Source: Sphingobium sp. V4 (GTDB taxonomy: Bacteria; Pseudomonadota; Alphaproteobacteria; Sphingomonadales; Sphingomonadaceae). Taken from it: 64,000 nucleotides of DNA. Shown piece after piece: positions 8,830 to 19,112 of the stretch; positions within the stretch are counted from its first letter, which is position 1; each line of letters begins with the position of its first letter. The position numbers were made by a program, and so were the translations under genes. The notes beneath the pieces are model-generated. The model was given only the letters and a program-made list of their open reading frames with translations, was not told the DNA's origin and made no database searches. The stretch covers positions 868,001-932,000 of the forward strand of contig NZ_CP081001.1 in NCBI RefSeq assembly GCF_029590555.1, in the 5' to 3' direction.

Positions 8830-9609
8830 TTACGCGATCGTCGGGATCATGCCGCCTTCGACCCGGAGCGCCGCGCCGTTGGTGGCGGCGGCGAGCGGGC
8901 TGGCAAGATAGGCGACCATGGCGCCCACCTCGTCCGCCTCGATCAGCCGCTTGATGAGCGAGAGTGGACGGAGGCGGGTGAAGAATTCGGCCTCGCGGTC
9001 CGCTTCGGGCGCGTCCTTGTCATCCACCACCGAGCGGATGAAGTCGACGATCCCCTCCGACCGGGTCGGGCCGGGCAGCACTGAATTGACGGTGACGCCG
9101 GTGCCGCGCGTATGTTCGGCAAGCCCCCGCGAGATGGCGAGCTGGGCCGACTTGGTCATGCCGTAGTGGATCATCTCGGCGGGCGGGAGCAGCCCGCTTT
9201 CGCTGGCGATGAAGAGGATGCGGCCCCAGTTACGCTCCAGCATCCGTGGGAAATAATGGCGCGAGAGGCGGGCGCCGCTGACGACATTGACTTCGAACAG
9301 ATGATGCCAGTCTTCGTCGTTGATGTCGGCGAAGTCCTTGGCTTCGTAGATGCCCAGATTGTTGACGAGGATGTCGGTGTCCGGAACGGCGGCGATCAGC
9401 GTGGCGGCACCCTGCGCCGTGGCAGGATCGGCGAGCACGGGATTGACGCTGCCGCCGATCTCCTGCGCGGCGGCCTCCAGCTTGGCCTGGTTGCGGCCGG
9501 TGATGGTGACGGCGACGCCCTCCTGCGCGAGGCGGCGGGCGATGGCGAGGCCGATGCCGGCGGTCGATCCGGTGACGATGGCGCTCTTGCCGGCGAGTTT
9601 CAGGTCCAT
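8830..9609 (-). CDS. SDR-family NAD(P)-dependent oxidoreductase
   Basis: Classical short-chain dehydrogenase, 259 residues. The cofactor loop TGSTAGIG is at residues 13-20, NNLGIYE marks the NNAG-type strand, the catalytic Ser is in ASESGLLPP and the YxxxK in HYGMTKS. The start is ATG at 9609 with an excellent GGAGGA site; the open frame extends 27 codons further but those lie in the divergent promoter. Its gene is divergent from a LysR regulator, which is usually the controller of such a neighbour. Substrate unknown. Confidence 0.92.
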   Translation of the reverse strand: MDLKLAGKSAIVTGSTAGIGLAIARRLAQEGVAVTITGRNQAKLEAAAQEIGGSVNPVLADPATAQGAATLIAAVPDTDILVNNLGIYEAKDFADINDEDWHHLFEVNVVSGARLSRHYFPRMLERNWGRILFIASESGLLPPAEMIHYGMTKSAQLAISRGLAEHTRGTGVTVNSVLPGPTRSEGIVDFIRSVVDDKDAPEADREAEFFTRLRPLSLIKRLIEADEVGAMVAYLASPLAAATNGAALRVEGGMIPTIA

Positions 9610-9686
9610 GGGCTTCCTCCAAAAAAACGGACAGCGAACTGGACACCAGATAGATATTCGACGATTGATGATTAGACCGCATCGCA

Positions 9687-9701
9687 TCACTTCAGAAGTG
9701 A
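9687..9701. promoter_or_regulatory. Palindromic candidate LysR-type operator
   Basis: Perfect inverted repeat TCACTTC-A-GAAGTGA in the 101-base gap between the divergent SDR and LysR genes, ending 10 bases before the regulator's ATG. LysR regulators bind T-N11-A style dyads and usually repress themselves while controlling the divergent gene. The position fits; binding is inferred. Confidence 0.5.
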
Positions 9702-9710
9702 ATCAAAATC

Positions 9711-10607
9711 ATGGATAACCGGTTCGGCGACATCGAGACGTTCCTGATGGTGGCGGGAGAGGGCAGCTTTGCCGCCGCGGCCAAGGCGCTGCGGTTGACG
9801 CCATCGGCGGTCAGCCGGTCGATCGCGCGGCTGGAGCAGCGGCTGGGCGTCGCGCTGGTGCGGCGCACGACGCGGGCGCTGGCGCTGACGCGCGAGGGGC
9901 AGGCCTATCATGACCGGATGACGGTGCTGATCTGCGACATGATGGATGTGGAGGCGGGGCTGGGCGAGGACCGGAACCAGCCGCGCGGGCTGTTGCGGAT
10001 CAACGCCTCGCCCTCCTTCGGCGTCGAATGCCTGATCCCGCTGCTGCCGCGCTTCGCCGCTCTGCATCCGGCCGTGACGGTGGACCTGAGCCTGTCGGAC
10101 ACCATCGTCGACCTGGTCGAGGCCCGCGCGGACATCGCCATCCGCATCGGCCCGCTGCGCGACACGAGGCTGCGGGCGAAGAAGCTGGGGCACAGCCGCA
10201 TGGCGCTGGTCGCCAGCCCCGACTATCTGGCGCGGCGCGGGACGCCGCAGACGCCGGACGAACTGGAGGGGCATGACTGCCTGCGCTTCAGTTTCCGCCG
10301 CTCGGTCGATGGCTGGCCGTTCCGCATCGGCAAGCGGGTGGTGCAGCGGCCGGTACAGGGGCGCTATTTCGGCAATTCGGGCGAGGTGGTGCGGCAGATG
10401 GCGGTGGCCGGCTGCGGCATTGCCCGGCATGGCTATTTTCATGTCGCCAGCGATCTGAAGGCCGGGCGGCTGGTGGAAGTGCTGGCCGACTATAATCCGG
10501 GCGACGGAGAGGATATTCATGCCCTTTATGCAGCGGAAGATCGGTCGGCGGCGCGGGTGCGCGCATTCCTGGACTTTCTGGACGAGGCGGTGGTGATCGG
10601 CCAGTGA
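9711..10607 (+). CDS. LysR-family transcriptional regulator
   Basis: 298-residue regulator with an N-terminal winged helix-turn-helix (GSFAAAAKALRLTPSAVSRS, about residues 15-34) and a periplasmic-binding-protein-like effector domain beginning near residue 90 (GLLRINASPSFG). The arrangement and the SVSRSIARLEQRLG-like helix match the DsdC/CrgA subgroup. It is divergent from the SDR gene with a dyad in between, so it most likely regulates that gene and perhaps the dioxygenase downstream of it. The inducer is unknown. Confidence 0.92.
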   Translation: MDNRFGDIETFLMVAGEGSFAAAAKALRLTPSAVSRSIARLEQRLGVALVRRTTRALALTREGQAYHDRMTVLICDMMDVEAGLGEDRNQPRGLLRINASPSFGVECLIPLLPRFAALHPAVTVDLSLSDTIVDLVEARADIAIRIGPLRDTRLRAKKLGHSRMALVASPDYLARRGTPQTPDELEGHDCLRFSFRRSVDGWPFRIGKRVVQRPVQGRYFGNSGEVVRQMAVAGCGIARHGYFHVASDLKAGRLVEVLADYNPGDGEDIHALYAAEDRSAARVRAFLDFLDEAVVIGQ

Positions 10608-10642
10608 CGGGCAGGCGTGACGGGCAGGCGTGACGCGCGGGA
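10604..10642 (+). repeat. Short 13-base tandem repeat
   Basis: Two exact copies of gtgacgggcaggc followed by a diverged third (gtgacgcgcggga). The first unit overlaps the LysR stop codon. A slippage-type tandem repeat with no evident role. Confidence 0.6.
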
Positions 10643-10743
10643 GTGACGCACCGGGGGAGTGAGGGCGCGCTGCGGATTTTCGCTTGCACATCGTTGAACC
10701 TGCGGCGGACAGATTGTCCGTCCGCCCGTTTCAGAGGTGCCCG

Positions 10744-12018
10744 ATGCTCGATCGCCGTTCCTTCCTTGGCAGCGCGGCTGCCGCTTCGCTGGCGCAGCCG
10801 GTCGGCGCGCAGGCGCTGGCGACGGTGCCGCTGCCGCCCGCCGATCTCCATGACCGGGACGAGGCGGGCTATTGGAAGGCGCTGCGGGCGCAATTCCTGA
10901 TCCCCGCCGATGTCGTGAACCTGAATGTCGGCACCGTCGGCTCCTCCCCGCGCCCCGTGCTCAAGGCGATATTCGACGGCTTCGCGCAGACCGAGCAGAT
11001 GACGCAGGAAGGATCGGAGGATTATCCGATCTGGGGCTATGGGGCGTGGGAAGAGTATCGCCGGCCCTTCGCCGCCTTCATGGGCGCGCGGGTCGAGCAG
11101 ATGGCGATCCTGCGCAACTGCACCGAGGCGAACAGTTATGTCGCCAATGGTTTCGACATGAAGCCGGGTGACGAGGTGTTGATGAGCGACGAGGAACATG
11201 GGTCAGGCGAAATGCCGTGGATGCTGCGCCAGCGCCGCTATGGCGTGGTGGTCAGGAAATTCGCCATGCCCAGGCCGCCCAGGGATGCGGCCGAGATACT
11301 GAACCGCATCAACGACGCGATCACGCCCAGGACGCGGATCATCTTCGTCAGCCATATCAGCACCGCGACCGGCGTGGTGCTGCCCGCGAAGGAGATTGCA
11401 GCGCTCGCCCGGTCGAAGGGGATCCTGTCGGCCTTCGACGGCGCCCATGCGCCGGGGATGATCCAGGTCGACCTCAACGACATGGGATGCGACATCTACA
11501 CCGGGTCGATGCACAAATGGCTGTTCGCGACCAAGGGCACGGGTTTCCTCTATCTGCGCGACAGGGGCGTGATGGACCGGGTGTGGAACACGGTCGCGAC
11601 GGGCGGATATGACGATCCCGCGCGCATGGCCGACCGCTACATGCAGATCGGGTCGTCCTGCATTCCCACATTGATGGGGCTGAACGCGGCCGTCGCTTTC
11701 GCCGAGGGCATCGGCATGGATCGGATCGAGGCGCGCAACCGGATGCTGGCCGACTATATCCATGGCGAGATGATGAAGCGGGGCGCGGAAAGCTGGACCT
11801 CGCCCGACCCGGCGTTGCGCGGAGCGATAGCGACGGTCAATGTGCCGCCGATCCAGCGGATGGAATTGCAGGACTGGCTATGGACCAACCACAAGGTCCG
11901 CATCCGCGGCGGCGCGCCCAGCAAGCTGCGGCTGGCGACGCCCTGGTTCCTGAGCAAGGCGGACATCGACAGGTTCCTGGGGCTGTTCGACGAATTTCGG
12001 AAGGCGAAGGGGGCTTAG
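10744..12018 (+). CDS. Exported class V aminotransferase-fold (PLP) protein
   Basis: 424-residue fold-type I PLP enzyme related to isopenicillin N epimerase and cysteine desulfurases. The N-terminus DRRSFLGSAAAASLAQ is a twin-arginine signal peptide ending near AQA, so the protein should be exported folded with its cofactor. The PLP lysine is in YTGSMHKWLFATKG. Other family marks are SHISTATGVVLP and FDGAHAPGM. The start is ATG 10744 with agaggtg upstream. The substrate is unknown; desulfurase, epimerase or lyase activity are all possible. It is not obviously in an operon. Confidence 0.85.
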   Translation: MLDRRSFLGSAAAASLAQPVGAQALATVPLPPADLHDRDEAGYWKALRAQFLIPADVVNLNVGTVGSSPRPVLKAIFDGFAQTEQMTQEGSEDYPIWGYGAWEEYRRPFAAFMGARVEQMAILRNCTEANSYVANGFDMKPGDEVLMSDEEHGSGEMPWMLRQRRYGVVVRKFAMPRPPRDAAEILNRINDAITPRTRIIFVSHISTATGVVLPAKEIAALARSKGILSAFDGAHAPGMIQVDLNDMGCDIYTGSMHKWLFATKGTGFLYLRDRGVMDRVWNTVATGGYDDPARMADRYMQIGSSCIPTLMGLNAAVAFAEGIGMDRIEARNRMLADYIHGEMMKRGAESWTSPDPALRGAIATVNVPPIQRMELQDWLWTNHKVRIRGGAPSKLRLATPWFLSKADIDRFLGLFDEFRKAKGA

Positions 12019-12189
12019 CCTCTTCAGGTCCGCTCCCCGAGAGGGGGAACGCGGTCGCATCGCCCCCGCCGCAATTGCACCGCCGCTCACTTTGTTCTAT
12101 GGGCCGCGCTGACAGCCCCGGCACCCGTGATCCTTTCCGATTCGCGTTTGCCGGGGCGCATTGTTTTTGAGAAAAAGACAGGAACGCGC

Positions 12190-12972
12190 ATGGCCCGTCG
12201 CCGCCAGATCTACGAAGGCAAGGCAAAGATCCTTTACGAAGGCCCGGAACCGGGTACGATCATCCAGTATTTCAAGGATGACGCGACCGCCTTCAACGCG
12301 CAGAAGAAGGGCACGATTTCCGGCAAGGGCGTGCTCAACAACCGCATTTCCGAGCATATCTTCACCCTGCTCGGCCAGATCGGCGTGCCGACCCACTTCA
12401 TCCGCCGCCTCAACATGCGCGAGCAGCTGGTCCGCCAGGTCGAGATCGTGCCGATCGAGGTGGTGGTGCGCAACGTGGCCGCCGGATCGCTCAGCAAGAA
12501 GCTGGGTATCGAGGAAGGCACGCAGCTGCCCCGCACTCTGATCGAATATTGCTACAAGGACGATGCGCTGGGCGACCCGCTGGTGTCCGAGGAGCATATC
12601 GCCTGCTTCGGCTGGGCGACGCAGGACGAGATGCACGACATCGCCGACATGGCGATCCGCATCAACGATTTCATGTGCGGCCTTTTCGCCGGCATCGGCA
12701 TCCGCCTGGTCGATTTCAAGCTGGAGTTCGGCCGCCTCTATGACGGCGATTACAGCCGCGTCATCCTGGCCGACGAGATCAGCCCCGACGGGTGCCGCCT
12801 GTGGGACATGGCGACCAACGAGAAGCTGGACAAGGATCGGTTCCGCCGCGACCTGGGCGGCGAAGTGGAAGCCTATCAGGAAGTGGCGCGCCGCCTGGGC
12901 CTGCTGCCCGAGGGGCTGGACACCACCGTCCTCGACCTCGACACCCATCGCAAGAAGCGCGAGAAGGACTGA
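12190..12972 (+). CDS. purC: Phosphoribosylaminoimidazole-succinocarboxamide synthase
   Basis: Joins aspartate to carboxyaminoimidazole ribotide in purine synthesis. The product is 260 residues with the full family pattern: [13 protein letters not shown] at the N-terminus (ATP site), [16 protein letters not shown] and [15 protein letters not shown]. The start is ATG 12190; an in-frame extension upstream is not family-like. A strong terminator follows directly. purS and purQ lie 1.4 kb downstream on the same strand but are separately transcribed. Confidence 0.97.
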   Translation: MARRRQIYEGKAKILYEGPEPGTIIQYFKDDATAFNAQKKGTISGKGVLNNRISEHIFTLLGQIGVPTHFIRRLNMREQLVRQVEIVPIEVVVRNVAAGSLSKKLGIEEGTQLPRTLIEYCYKDDALGDPLVSEEHIACFGWATQDEMHDIADMAIRINDFMCGLFAGIGIRLVDFKLEFGRLYDGDYSRVILADEISPDGCRLWDMATNEKLDKDRFRRDLGGEVEAYQEVARRLGLLPEGLDTTVLDLDTHRKKREKD

Positions 12973-12980
12973 GATGAAAG

Positions 12981-13007
12981 GGCCGGCTGCATAAGCCGGC
13001 CTTTTTT
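12981..13007 (+). terminator. Rho-independent terminator of purC
   Basis: Stem ggccggct / agccggcc (8 bp) around the loop gcata, followed by six T. It begins 8 bases after the purC stop codon. The last T is also the final base of the convergent permease gene. Confidence 0.9.
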
Positions 13008-13759
13008 CATGCCATCAGCGCATCCGCGACCAGCTTCAGGCCGAGCAGGATCATCAGCGCATAAATGAGGGTGTAGAAACGCGCCGGATCGACCCGGCGG
13101 ACCAGCGCCACCCCCGCGAAGGTCGCAGCCATCGCCACCGGGACGAGCATCGCCGTCGCCGTCAGATTGGCGGTGGTGAACTGGCCGAGCGCGGCATAGG
13201 CGGGCAGCTTCATCCAGTTCATCACGGCGAAGGCCAGCGCAGTGGTGCCGACCAGCATGTCGCGGGGGAGCTTTTTGGGCAGCACCCACATCTGGAAGGG
13301 GGGCGAACCGGCATGGGCGATCTGGCTGGTGAAGCCGCTGCCGATGCCGAACAGGAAGCCGACCCAGCCGGGCGAGTCGGACGGCAGCACCACCGCCTGG
13401 CCCCGCTCGACCCAGAGGCGTTGCAGGCCGAACAGCACGGAAATCGCACCGAGCACGCCCAGAACCGCGATTTCGGAAACCTGGCTGGCGAACAGCCAGC
13501 CAAGGCCGATGCCAACCGCGGCGCCGGGCAGCATGACCTTGAGGATCTGGCCGTCCCAGCTGTGGCGATAGGCCCAGACGCTGACCGCATCCTGGAGGAT
13601 CAGGATCGGCAGCAGGATCGCGGCCCCGCGCACCGGATCGACGCCCAGCGCCATGACCGGCATGGCGAGCGCGCCGACCCCCGCAAAGCCGCCCTTGGCG
13701 AGGCCGGAGATGATGACGGCGATGATGGCGCAGGCGAGGTAGAGATAGTCCGGGTGCAT
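13007..13759 (-). CDS. TauE/SafE-family membrane permease
   Basis: 250-residue integral membrane protein with about eight hydrophobic segments. The two family repeats show as SGLAKGGFAGVGALAMP near the N-terminus and the matching GIGSGFTSQIAHAGSPPF in the middle. Members export or import sulfite, sulfoacetate or other organosulfur anions across the inner membrane; the substrate here cannot be predicted. The gene converges on purC, and its stop codon touches the purC terminator. Confidence 0.88.
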   Translation of the reverse strand: MHPDYLYLACAIIAVIISGLAKGGFAGVGALAMPVMALGVDPVRGAAILLPILILQDAVSVWAYRHSWDGQILKVMLPGAAVGIGLGWLFASQVSEIAVLGVLGAISVLFGLQRLWVERGQAVVLPSDSPGWVGFLFGIGSGFTSQIAHAGSPPFQMWVLPKKLPRDMLVGTTALAFAVMNWMKLPAYAALGQFTTANLTATAMLVPVAMAATFAGVALVRRVDPARFYTLIYALMILLGLKLVADALMA

Positions 13760-13946
13760 GGGGACCGCTTAGGGGAAGTGCGGGTGCATGGGAATGGCTG
13801 GCTTGGGGGGAAAGCGGGCGCTCGGATTTTGAGCGGGAGTGCCGGCAAACAGGCGGAAATCATCTGTCATGCCGGGCATCTCAGGGCGAGGCACGCAGCA
13901 TTTGGTCGGCGGCGCTTGTCTGAACCTCTCTCGCCATCGCCTGAGA

Positions 13947-13964
13947 CCCCAGCCTTCGCTGGGG
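13947..13964. repeat. Short hairpin repeat (ccccagc-cttc-gctgggg)
   Basis: Perfect 7-bp stem with a CTTC loop, followed by tgacg. The same design (stem, TTTC loop, gatgacgg) occurs at 26871-26895. It lies in the 291-base noncoding stretch 13760-14050, in which I see no gene. Confidence 0.6.
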
Positions 13965-14050
13965 TGACGATAATATGGGATGGCGGCTTTCGAGTGGCGT
14001 CGCCCGCACTTAACTGTCGGCATCTGCTCGCTTCCAGCCATGCGGCGCGG

Positions 14051-14200
14051 TCAGCGGTTGGCGCGGTAGCCGACCATCAGGCCGAAGCTGAAGGTGGCGA
14101 GGAGGGCGAGCTGGACCTTGCCCTGGGGATCGTCATAGCCGACGATGTCCTGGCCCCAGGCGAACAGCCCCACAAACATAGCGAGCGCGAGACCCGACAT
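14051..14200 (-). CDS. Small conserved-looking membrane protein, 49 residues
   Basis: A short frame starting at ATG 14200. It has two hydrophobic stretches, LALAMFVGLFAWG and VQLALLATFSFGLMVG, separated by a polar loop, and it ends in YRANR. A purine-rich ggggaagg lies about 15 bases upstream of the start. Codons are strongly GC3-biased like the neighbours. It could be a two-helix inner-membrane protein; function unknown. It is divergent from purS. Confidence 0.55.
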   Translation of the reverse strand: MSGLALAMFVGLFAWGQDIVGYDDPQGKVQLALLATFSFGLMVGYRANR

Positions 14201-14365
14201 GGCACCCCGACCTTCCCCCGATCCGACCCCGTAACAATAGCGCCATGGTCGCTAATAAAAGGATAATGGCTTGCCTCCGCGCGCAGCCGCGCCTAGGGGG
14301 TGCGGCATCGCCGTTTCCCCGCGCATGAAGCGCGGCATTTGTCGATTCCAGGGAGTCCGCACGCC

Positions 14366-14599
14366 ATGAAAGCCCGCATCTTCGTCACCCTCAAGGGCGG
14401 TGTCCTCGATCCCCAGGGCAAGGCGATCCATCATGCCCTGGAAGGGCTGGGCTTTGGCGGGGTCAACGACGTGCGCGCGGGCAAGCTGATCGAGCTGGAC
14501 CTGGCCGACGGCACCAGCGACGAGGATATCGACGCCATGTGCCGCAAGCTGCTGGCCAATACGGTGATCGAGAATTATCGCATCGAGAAGGTCGCCTAA
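14366..14599 (+). CDS. purS: Phosphoribosylformylglycinamidine synthase subunit PurS
   Basis: 77-residue bridging subunit of the three-part FGAM synthase (PurS-PurQ-PurL). The pattern KARIFVTLKGGVLDPQGKAI, then LGFGGVNDVRAGKLIELDL and NTVIENYRIEKV, is typical. The start ATG 14366 follows gggagtccgcacgcc. It is separated from purQ by three bases, so the two are cotranscribed and probably translated in equal amounts; purL is not in the window. Confidence 0.96.
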   Translation: MKARIFVTLKGGVLDPQGKAIHHALEGLGFGGVNDVRAGKLIELDLADGTSDEDIDAMCRKLLANTVIENYRIEKVA

Positions 14600-14602
14600 G
14601 CC

Positions 14603-15277
14603 ATGAAAAGCGCCGTCATCGTCTTTCCGGGCAGCAATTGCGACCGCGACCTGGCGGTGGCGTTCGAGGCTGCGACCGGTAGCAAGCCCGCCATGATCTG
14701 GCACCGCGACACCGACCTGCCGGGTGACATCGACCTGATCGGCGTGCCGGGCGGATTTTCCTATGGCGACTATCTGCGGTCCGGCGCGATGGCCGCCCGT
14801 TCGCCGGTGATGCAGGCGGTGGCGAGGGCGGCCGAGCGTGGCGCCTATGTGCTGGGGATCTGCAACGGATTCCAGGTGCTGACCGAAAGCGGCCTGCTGC
14901 CCGGCGCGCTGCTGCGCAATGCCGGCGGCCATTTCGTCTGCCGCGACGTCGCGCTGACGGTTGAGAATGCGCAGAGCGCGTTCACCAGCCGCTATGCGGC
15001 GGGCGAGGCGATCCGTTTCCCGGTCGCGCATCATGACGGCAATTATTTCGCCGACGACGCCACGCTCGACCGGCTGGAGGGCGAAGGCCGGGTCGCGCTG
15101 CGCTATGCCGAAAGCGTCAACGGATCGGCCCGCAACATTGCCGGCATCCTGAACGACGCCGGCAATGTGCTGGGCATGATGCCCCACCCCGAGCGCGTGA
15201 TCGAGCCGGCGCATGGCTCGACCGACGGCCAGCGGCTGTTCACCGGCCTGGTCGAGGGGCTGCTCGCGCGGGCCTGA
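14603..15277 (+). CDS. purQ: Phosphoribosylformylglycinamidine synthase subunit PurQ
   Basis: Class I glutamine amidotransferase, 224 residues, that supplies ammonia to PurL. The nucleophile is in [10 protein letters not shown], and the catalytic His and Glu lie in MMPHPERV near the C-terminus. [15 protein letters not shown] is the PurQ-specific oxyanion/interaction loop. It follows purS in the same operon. Confidence 0.97.
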   Translation: MKSAVIVFPGSNCDRDLAVAFEAATGSKPAMIWHRDTDLPGDIDLIGVPGGFSYGDYLRSGAMAARSPVMQAVARAAERGAYVLGICNGFQVLTESGLLPGALLRNAGGHFVCRDVALTVENAQSAFTSRYAAGEAIRFPVAHHDGNYFADDATLDRLEGEGRVALRYAESVNGSARNIAGILNDAGNVLGMMPHPERVIEPAHGSTDGQRLFTGLVEGLLARA

Positions 15278-15289
15278 TCGCCGGCCGCG

Positions 15290-15988
15290 TCAGTGGCGGA
15301 AGAAGAGAGTCACCGACGCGACATGGTTGACGCGGGTGTTGCCGGCCCGCTGGTTGATGAGCTGGTTGAGATAGCCGACCTCCAGCGTTGACGCGCCGGG
15401 CAGGCCGATTTCCGCGCCGGCGAAGCTGCGCAGCTGATCGAAGCCGCTGCGCGCGCCCCAGTCCGTGTCGTTCAATGCGGCGAAACCTTCCGCATAGACG
15501 AGCGCGTTCACCGCGTCGCTGCCGGCCTTGAGCGGCTTTTCGTAGCGGATCATTTCACGCAGCCGCCAGCCCATGTCGTCGCCGTCCGAGCGCCAGCGCT
15601 GTTCGAGCCGCGTGCGCGAGGAGAGTTCGCCGCCCCAGGGCTTGCCGAGCGTCCAGCTGACCTGCTGGAAACTGCGTTCCTCATTCACGTCCTTGCCGCC
15701 TTCGGTCGGCACGACGATATGGGCGAAACCCTGGTAGAGGGTGAGCGACGGCGAGAATTTCCAGCCGAGCGCGCCGCGGAACAGCGCCTGGTCGACGCGC
15801 GAGACGCCGTCGCCGATGCGCGGCTGGACTTCGGCGAAATAGACCAGCTCGTCCTTCACCGATCCCATGGCGGTAAGATTGAGCCAGAATTGCTCATCCT
15901 CGCTGGTCGCGGCCACGGCCGGGGCGGACAGCAGGGCGAGGCAGGCGGACGGGAGGATGGCGGACAGGCTCGAAAACAGGCGGCGCAT
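15290..15988 (-). CDS. DUF2490-family outer-membrane beta-barrel protein
   Basis: 232 residues from ATG 15988. A signal peptide (RRLFSSLSAILPSACLALLS, cleavage near AVAA) is followed by alternating strands typical of a small barrel: QFWLNLTAMGSVKDELVYF, SPSLTLYQGFAH, RTRLEQRWR, MIRYEKPL, LEVGYLNQ, and a terminal phenylalanine-rich VASVTLFFRH. DUF2490 proteins are outer-membrane proteins of unknown role. It converges on purQ and shares no obvious operon with pgm. Confidence 0.8.
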   Translation of the reverse strand: MRRLFSSLSAILPSACLALLSAPAVAATSEDEQFWLNLTAMGSVKDELVYFAEVQPRIGDGVSRVDQALFRGALGWKFSPSLTLYQGFAHIVVPTEGGKDVNEERSFQQVSWTLGKPWGGELSSRTRLEQRWRSDGDDMGWRLREMIRYEKPLKAGSDAVNALVYAEGFAALNDTDWGARSGFDQLRSFAGAEIGLPGASTLEVGYLNQLINQRAGNTRVNHVASVTLFFRH

Positions 15989-16104
15989 GGGGTTCCTTGA
16001 CAGGGCAGTGGAGGGACAGCCGACATGGGACTGTCCCTCCATCATAGAGGCCATGCTGTTTCCGCCCTGTTTCCCGATCGTTTTTTCTGTCGGGCCGGCC
16101 TGTG

Positions 16105-17790
<1,686 letters not shown>

Positions 17791-17811
17791 CTATATCGCA
17801 GTGCAGCATGT

Positions 17812-18483
17812 TCAGCGCTTTTGTGCAAACCAGATGACATGGCGCGGCCCCTTGCCATTGTCGCGGGCACGCACGGCGACCTCCTCCACGAGGAAGCCGG
17901 CGCTGCGCAGGCGGCGGGTGAAGGCATCGTCGGAGCCGGCGGACCAGACGGCAAGGATGCCGCCGGGCTTCAATGCCGTGCGCGCGGCCTCCAGTCCCTT
18001 GCCATTGTAGAGCCGGTCATTGGCGGCGGCGGTGAGGCCGTCGGGGCCATTGTCGACGTCGAGCAGGATCGCGTCATAGCTGCCATGGCCTGCGGCGATC
18101 ACGTTGACGACATCGTCGAGGACAAGGCGCACGCGCGGGTCGTCGAGGCAGCCGGCGGCAAGGTCCGTCATCGGACCGCGCGCCCATTCGATGATTTCGG
18201 GCACCAGTTCGGCGACCGTGATCTGCGCGGATGCGTCGAGCGCGCCCAGCGCCGCGCGCAGGGTGAATCCCATGCCATAGCCGCCGATCAGCAGATGCGG
18301 CGCGGTGCGCCCCTTCAGCCGCTCGATCGTCATGAGCGCGAGCTGCTTTTCCGAGCCGCTCATCCGGCTGCTCATCAATTCATTGCGGTCGAGGACGATC
18401 ATATAGTCGCCGCCACGCCGGTAGAGTTTCAGTTCCTGCCCACCCGGCACGGCGGCGGACCCCAGATATTCGCGCGGCGTCAT
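17812..18483 (-). CDS. Spermidine synthase-like SAM-fold protein
   Basis: 223-residue Rossmann-fold protein. The nucleotide-binding loop is LLIGGYGMGFTLR and the next acidic strand is TVAELVPEIIEW, the pattern of spermidine/spermine synthases; the later DVDNGPDGLT takes the place of the usual catalytic DxxDP motif. The N-terminus lacks the beta domain of true spermidine synthases, so polyamine synthesis is uncertain. The start is ATG 18483 with aagaagggg upstream. It is divergent from the exonuclease gene. Confidence 0.75.
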   Translation of the reverse strand: MTPREYLGSAAVPGGQELKLYRRGGDYMIVLDRNELMSSRMSGSEKQLALMTIERLKGRTAPHLLIGGYGMGFTLRAALGALDASAQITVAELVPEIIEWARGPMTDLAAGCLDDPRVRLVLDDVVNVIAAGHGSYDAILLDVDNGPDGLTAAANDRLYNGKGLEAARTALKPGGILAVWSAGSDDAFTRRLRSAGFLVEEVAVRARDNGKGPRHVIWFAQKR

Positions 18484-18653
18484 ACGGCCCCTTCTTACAT
18501 AAACGATCGGCCTGTGGCGCATGGCAGCTTGGCTTCCGTCGCGCAAATGCTACAGGCGGTCGCGCGCGTCGGTCGCCACATGGCCGATCCGTCCGGCGGA
18601 TGCTATCGGCCCGCCGACCGCGACCCGAATCTGGACAGGCAGCCTTCTTCCCC

Positions 18654-19112
18654 ATGCGCTATTTTCTCGACACCGAATTCAACGGCTTTGGCGGGACGCT
18701 GATCAGCGTGGCGCTGGTGCCCGAGGACGGGGACCAGGAACTCTATTTTTCGCTGCCCCTGCCGGACCAGATCGAGACATGGGTGTCGGCCAACGTCATC
18801 CCCTATCTGCGCCATGTGCCGCCGGGGATCGACCATGAACTGGGGCGCGAGGAAGGCGCCGACATGGTCGCCGCCTATCTGGCGGGCGATTCCGATCCCG
18901 TCATCATCGCCGACTGGCCCGAGGATCTGGCTCATTTCTGCGCTCTGCTGGTGAAGGGGCCGGGGCAGATGGCCGGGGTCGATTTCGGCTTGCGGCTGGA
19001 ACTGATCAACGCGGCGGGATTCAGCGCGGCGGCGAACAGCCGGGTGCCGCACAACGCCCTGCACGACGCGCGGGCGCTGCGCGATTTCTACATGGCCTAT
19101 CGGGCGGACTGA
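18654..19112 (+). CDS. Putative DEDDh-type 3'-5' exonuclease
   Basis: 152-residue protein with exonuclease motif I in FLDTEFNG (residues 4-11) and motif III in HNALHDARALRDFY near the C-terminus, which supply the acidic metal ligands and the catalytic histidine. The size and the TEFN form resemble small Rv2179c-like ribonucleases that trim RNA ends. The start is ATG 18654. Its 3' end overlaps the convergent envelope gene by 16 bases. Confidence 0.72.
   Translation: MRYFLDTEFNGFGGTLISVALVPEDGDQELYFSLPLPDQIETWVSANVIPYLRHVPPGIDHELGREEGADMVAAYLAGDSDPVIIADWPEDLAHFCALLVKGPGQMAGVDFGLRLELINAAGFSAAANSRVPHNALHDARALRDFYMAYRAD

Noticed and set aside
12030-12053. Hairpin ctcccc-gaga-gggg as a terminator for the aminotransferase gene
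   Set aside because: No T-run follows the stem, and the stem is short; left unannotated.
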